DNA of 23,054 bases from Chara braunii (taxonomy: Eukaryota > Streptophyta > Charophyceae > Charales > Characeae): positions 5,080,064 to 5,103,117 of the forward strand of contig BFEA01000025.1 of assembly GCA_003427395.1 (NCBI GenBank), written 5' to 3'. The position numbers were made by a program, and so were the translations under genes. Below, one piece after another: positions 9,138 to 14,046 of this stretch. The notes below the pieces were generated by a model, which had not been told where the DNA came from, ran no database searches, and worked only from the letters and a program-made list of their open reading frames with translations. How positions within the stretch are numbered: position 1 is the stretch's first letter; the number at the start of each line of letters is the position of its first letter.

Positions 9138-12100
9138 TACATACGCTGCAGCCATGCAGCTGTGGGGTGGATATCACGACCGGCTTGGTTCCAATTTTGT
9201 ACGCCTTGTCGTGGCTGTCTTGTACGACGCTTGGCTCTTTCGGCCATGGGTGCCGGTTCGAATCCATGATGTGCAGTCACGGATGGATCCGATGCCGGTA
9301 AAAGTATTGATTACGTTAGCTGTGATAGAATGAAATGGAAGTGATCCATTTTTTGTGACTTGGAATGAAACACAGGTAATGAGAGAGACTGACGATGTGT
9401 ACAAAAAATTCTGAAACTTCACCCCCCAGTGGAGTGAATGGCATCGATTTGGATGTACTCGCATCAATTCCCAGTTGTTGAAAAGACAGTTCCCTTTGTA
9501 TAATACATACTCCCATAACTTTTTTTTTCTGTTGATAAGAAGGTCATATGGTCATTGTTGTGCTATTACACAGAACAGAATTGAGTTATCTGTTAGAACT
9601 TAGAGCCATTTGGTCTCTCCAGCAAACCATCCACCTTTGTTTTTGCATGGCAACTCCAACTTCAGGGCGACGTGCACAATGTTTTTGCGGGAACTGTGTT
9701 GGGAGTCTTGCGACCAATCGTGTCCTGTCAAGAATCTCTAGTTCTGTCTCGGGACCAATTGCGGGAATTGTGTCGGGAGTCTGTCTTTGGACCCTGTTGG
9801 TGCGCAACTGTGGGCTTTACTTGTTTACAGGGTGTGTTTGCATTTGTCGGTGAGCGTGTAGGTTTCTGGAGAGACCGTGTTCGTGTCCGGAACATTTCTA
9901 TTGTCTACGCTGCGTCCCTTCTTCCTTGGATTTTGACGTCCATGCACTTAGTCCCATTCTGATAGTGTGTCCAGGGCTGATGCATCTGTTGCCCACTCTG
10001 CAAGTCGTCTGCGTGTAACCTTACCTTACCTATGTCTCAGCTGCTTAGTCCGGTCGTGATCGTACGTTTCCTGATAACTTTGCCCACTGCCGGTGCGCGA
10101 TTGTTTGTAGCAGTGGGCAGCCCAAGCCGGATCAAGCGAATGTCTTGCAGCAGGCCCAGCAACAGATTGCTCTGCAGGTATTTGATTTTCGCCTGACCTC
10201 GAAACCATTCCATTCCATTACTTGACTGTGTTTATTTTTTTTTTCTATGGTGTAGAATGGCTGGTTTTGTGTTAAATGCTCTCTGGAATGCTGCTATCGG
10301 CAACCTTATAATATTACTTGTTGATGAGCTTTCCTTGTAATCCCCCTCTCTCAGCCCATTCATGCAGTTCTGATGTAACGTCTGGAATCGTTGTAGAATG
10401 TCTGCCTGCCCGCAGCACCTCGTTCGAGAGGCTAATTTTTGACACGTTTTCAACCTTGCATGCGAGTCCGTTTGGCGCTGGACATGTTTGCGACCTTGCA
10501 TGTGAGAGTTCGTTTGGCGCTTTGCCTTTTCTATGATTGCGCGGTATGGTGCGTATGTAGGATACTGTAAAATTGTGTAAATACTAAATTGTTATTTTCA
10601 ATGTTTTGTGAGTTGTGTAATTTGTCTATTGAAGTGTGGTAAAGGATATATAACGGGCTTCTGTGAGAATGCGTAAGAGAGTCTGCGGAAAAAAAAGCAC
10701 GAAAAGCATTTGTCAGTGTGCGTCCATGAGCTCAAAATCGGTGGTGCGAGTTTGGGGCTGTACGGCTGACATTTGGCTTTCTTTTATGATTTTTAAAGCA
10801 GAGACTGGCGCTGGGAGCGACGGGAGCGAATGCTGTGGGACTGGGCATGAACTCAGCCATGTCGGCAATGCCATCGATGTCCAGCATGATGGCCGGCATG
10901 TCAGGGATGTCAGGAATGTCCGGGCTGATCCCTGGTATGATGGCGAGCATGTCCAGCATGCTGCCCACTATGAATCCATCTGCCGCTAATAATCATGGCG
11001 CTCAGCCGACTTCTGCTGCCGAAGTTCCGACAAGAGTTGTCTGCCTTGTTCAGGTAGGATGCCCTCTTTCGAAAACTCTCCACGGGTTCAGCTGTAGGTT
11101 TCCCTCGTTGCTCGAAAAACTCCTCCTCCCCTGTGTGGCGACTCTGGCAAGGTTTTGCAGTGGTCTGAGTAACAGGCCTGTGAGCCTAGCTCAGTTGCTG
11201 CTACAGAGTCAGTACAGAGTCAGTACAGAGTCAGTACAGACCCGTGAACTGTGTTGAAATACAGACCCAAGTTCGAATCCTGGTGAGAACCTAGATGTAG
11301 GAAAGAATTCTGAATTACCTTTTAACTTGCAAGTTTTAAGGCTGGTCAACGAGATGATGATATCTCAAGGCTGATGCCCTTTTTTTTAAGTTTTAAACCA
11401 CTAGTACCTCCGCCAGTGTTGGGAAATTAAGGAAAAACTCCTGAACATTCGGAGGCCGGGCCCGAGGACGACTGCAATTGATAAATCTGATCGGCGGCGG
11501 TCGTTTGGTTTCGGCCATCCGAAAAGGTCGGTCGGAGGCCCACCCGAGGCCTGCTATTTTCCCACGCGGCAAAGGTACTAGTGGTTAAGGGAAAAAAAAA
11601 AAAAGAAAAAAAAGGCGTCGGTGCAATCTGTGGAGTGTTATCGTTAGTCTGCCAAGTGGGGGGGAGATTCATTGCGCATTTCCATTTCGTTCATATCTGC
11701 AAGTAGGTGTGCGGCAGGTGTCTAGCAGTTTTCCAAACCCAAAATACTGAAGCTAATTTTGCATGCAATCTTGGTACTAGTACTTCTACCTGGTCAATTC
11801 AACTCAATGGTCTTTTTGAAATCCTGCTGCCTAGAAGAATATGAGTATGAAAAGGAGTCTTTGGGTGTTTTGTCTGTGTGACGTCTCATCGCTTGCGACT
11901 CGTTGTTACCTTGGTTGTTTTGCCTGCAGTCCCTATTCGCTTATGTCTGTGTTCGAGTTTGCCCGCGCTGTATGGCCCTGTCTGCGTTTTGGGTGGGCGT
12001 GCGTTCGAGCATATTGGTCTGCCGTGTTTCTGAAGCCATGTTGACTTGAAAATAGGACACAGGGATGAGCAGCATCTACCAGCGGCCGGCTAGATTGCTG

Positions 12101-14000
12101 TATATGCTGACAACGTCCTATCGATGTGAATTGTAGGTGGTTTCTCCAGAAGAGCTTAAAGACAACGAAGAGTACGAGTACATCATGGAAGATATGCGGG
12201 AAGAGTGTGGGAAATATGGTAAGAAATTGTCTCTTTCGTGGTGGTTATCATCTGTCCAATTGGTTTGAAAAGCTATAAAGCTGTGTTAGTCCCTGGGCGG
12301 CCCGGCTTGGGGAAGGTCGCCCGGGTACCCTCCGGGGCAGCCTGGGCCGGGCAGGGACCGGGCAGGGTCCTGGGCGATCCGAGCGCATAATATTAAGAGC
12401 ATACAAAAAGACAAAAAAATACGAAAAAAAAAAATGTTGTGCAAAATTGCAATACGAATTACTCTTGGCTGACAGCCACCTCAAAATTCCTTGTTAATTT
12501 TAGGATTAAAATAAATGAGAAAACATGAGTCGAAACGGTACCCTTTTAACCCCTTTAGTCACTGTTTATACACCCCCCCCCCTTGCCTCTTGGATGAGCC
12601 ACCACTTAAAACTGAAGTGAAGACCGGATTCTGACTACATAGGCCAAGCATAGTATTGGCTGCCTGAATTCTTCTTTTCGTTCGGGATCCTTGCCTCTTT
12701 TTTAACCCGTCTGGTTTTGCCGGGCCGCGCCCGGGCATGCCGGTCCGGGTGCTGACCCAACTTAGCTATGAAGTCACCCTGTTGATTGAGAACTGTTTCA
12801 AATGTTGCACTTTTAGCTTTGGCTCTGGCACTGCTCGTTTCTATTGAATACTCGGACGAGTCGGAACGTGCTTTTTTTTTTTTTTTTTTTTTTTTTTTAC
12901 TGCATACCTGCAAGGAATTTTGTTAGAGAATCTCATGGATTCTCTGCCCAGATTTTTGTCAGAGAATCTGAATCATTATCTGATGATGTTAAAAGTTGAA
13001 ATGACCACTACGTTTCCCAGTCGACATAAAAGAATTGGAAATGGAACATGCCGATGAGGAATCAGATTAAGGCCTGGTTGAAAGCAGACCGGGTTCTTCA
13101 GGGCCATGGTCCCACTAGCAAAGGGGATAGGATAGAAATCGTGAATCTGGCCATGTTTTATGCAGAGATACAGAAAAGCAGTTCGATCTCGATTTCCTGC
13201 TCCTGTCCTCAAACACGTCCAGATTCAGGCATTCAATCGGATGCTCTTTGCTAATGGCACCACGGGCCAGATGAACTGTGTTACTGGGGCCCCCCATGAC
13301 CTCCTCCGCCAGCCAAAAGGGAAAAAAAAAAAAAAAAAAAAACAACAACAACAACAAACAAACAAACAAACACGGTGGTGGTTCGGTCATTATTGCAGGC
13401 AGGTCTTTTCTTTCTGCCTCTGCTAAAAGAGGCTCGGAGGTAGTGGCGTTTGAAACCACCTCCACTAAAACACCCGCTTCCTTTCCCAGGCAAAACTTTG
13501 AAAATCGAAAGCGCAACATTCCCGTTTTTTTTTCTGAGGTCGCGCACCACTGGACCAAAATGGCTGGCGGCGCTAGCCAAAAGGAAGGGGAAAAAAAAAT
13601 GGCGCGGTGGCACGCGGTGGTACGTCGACAAACAAAGCCTTGCACTCAGGTGGGGGGGGAAGGGGGGGGGATCCAAAATGAGACTTGAAACCAGAAACAA
13701 ATAAAAAAAAAGTGTAAATAACTGGTATAAAGTTTACTATAAATAGTATCAAGTAGATTTCCTAAAGTTTCCAAGCGACTCGGGGGAAGTGGCAGTTTGA
13801 ACCTCAAATCATATGTCATATATTTCCAATAATATTTGTATTGAAAAATTGTAATTAATAGTAATTAATACCATCCACCTGAGAGGTCAAAACGTCGAGA
13901 TGTTAGAGAATCTACTTGCAGAGTCTCACATAAAGAGTCTTTCTGTTTCTCGGACGAGTTGCTTGCGGGGCAATGCGCGAGGTGAGGGAATCACTTTCTG

Positions 14001-14046
<46 letters not shown>

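Noticed and set aside
8847-9333. Frames of 96-140 codons with Cys-Val or Thr-His repeats
   Set aside because: They are translations of GT tracts and of the duplicated 150-bp unit.
13278-13704. Several long overlapping frames on both strands
   Set aside because: They are built on poly-A, CAA/CAAA and G-rich tracts. Open frames on both strands at once point to composition and not coding.
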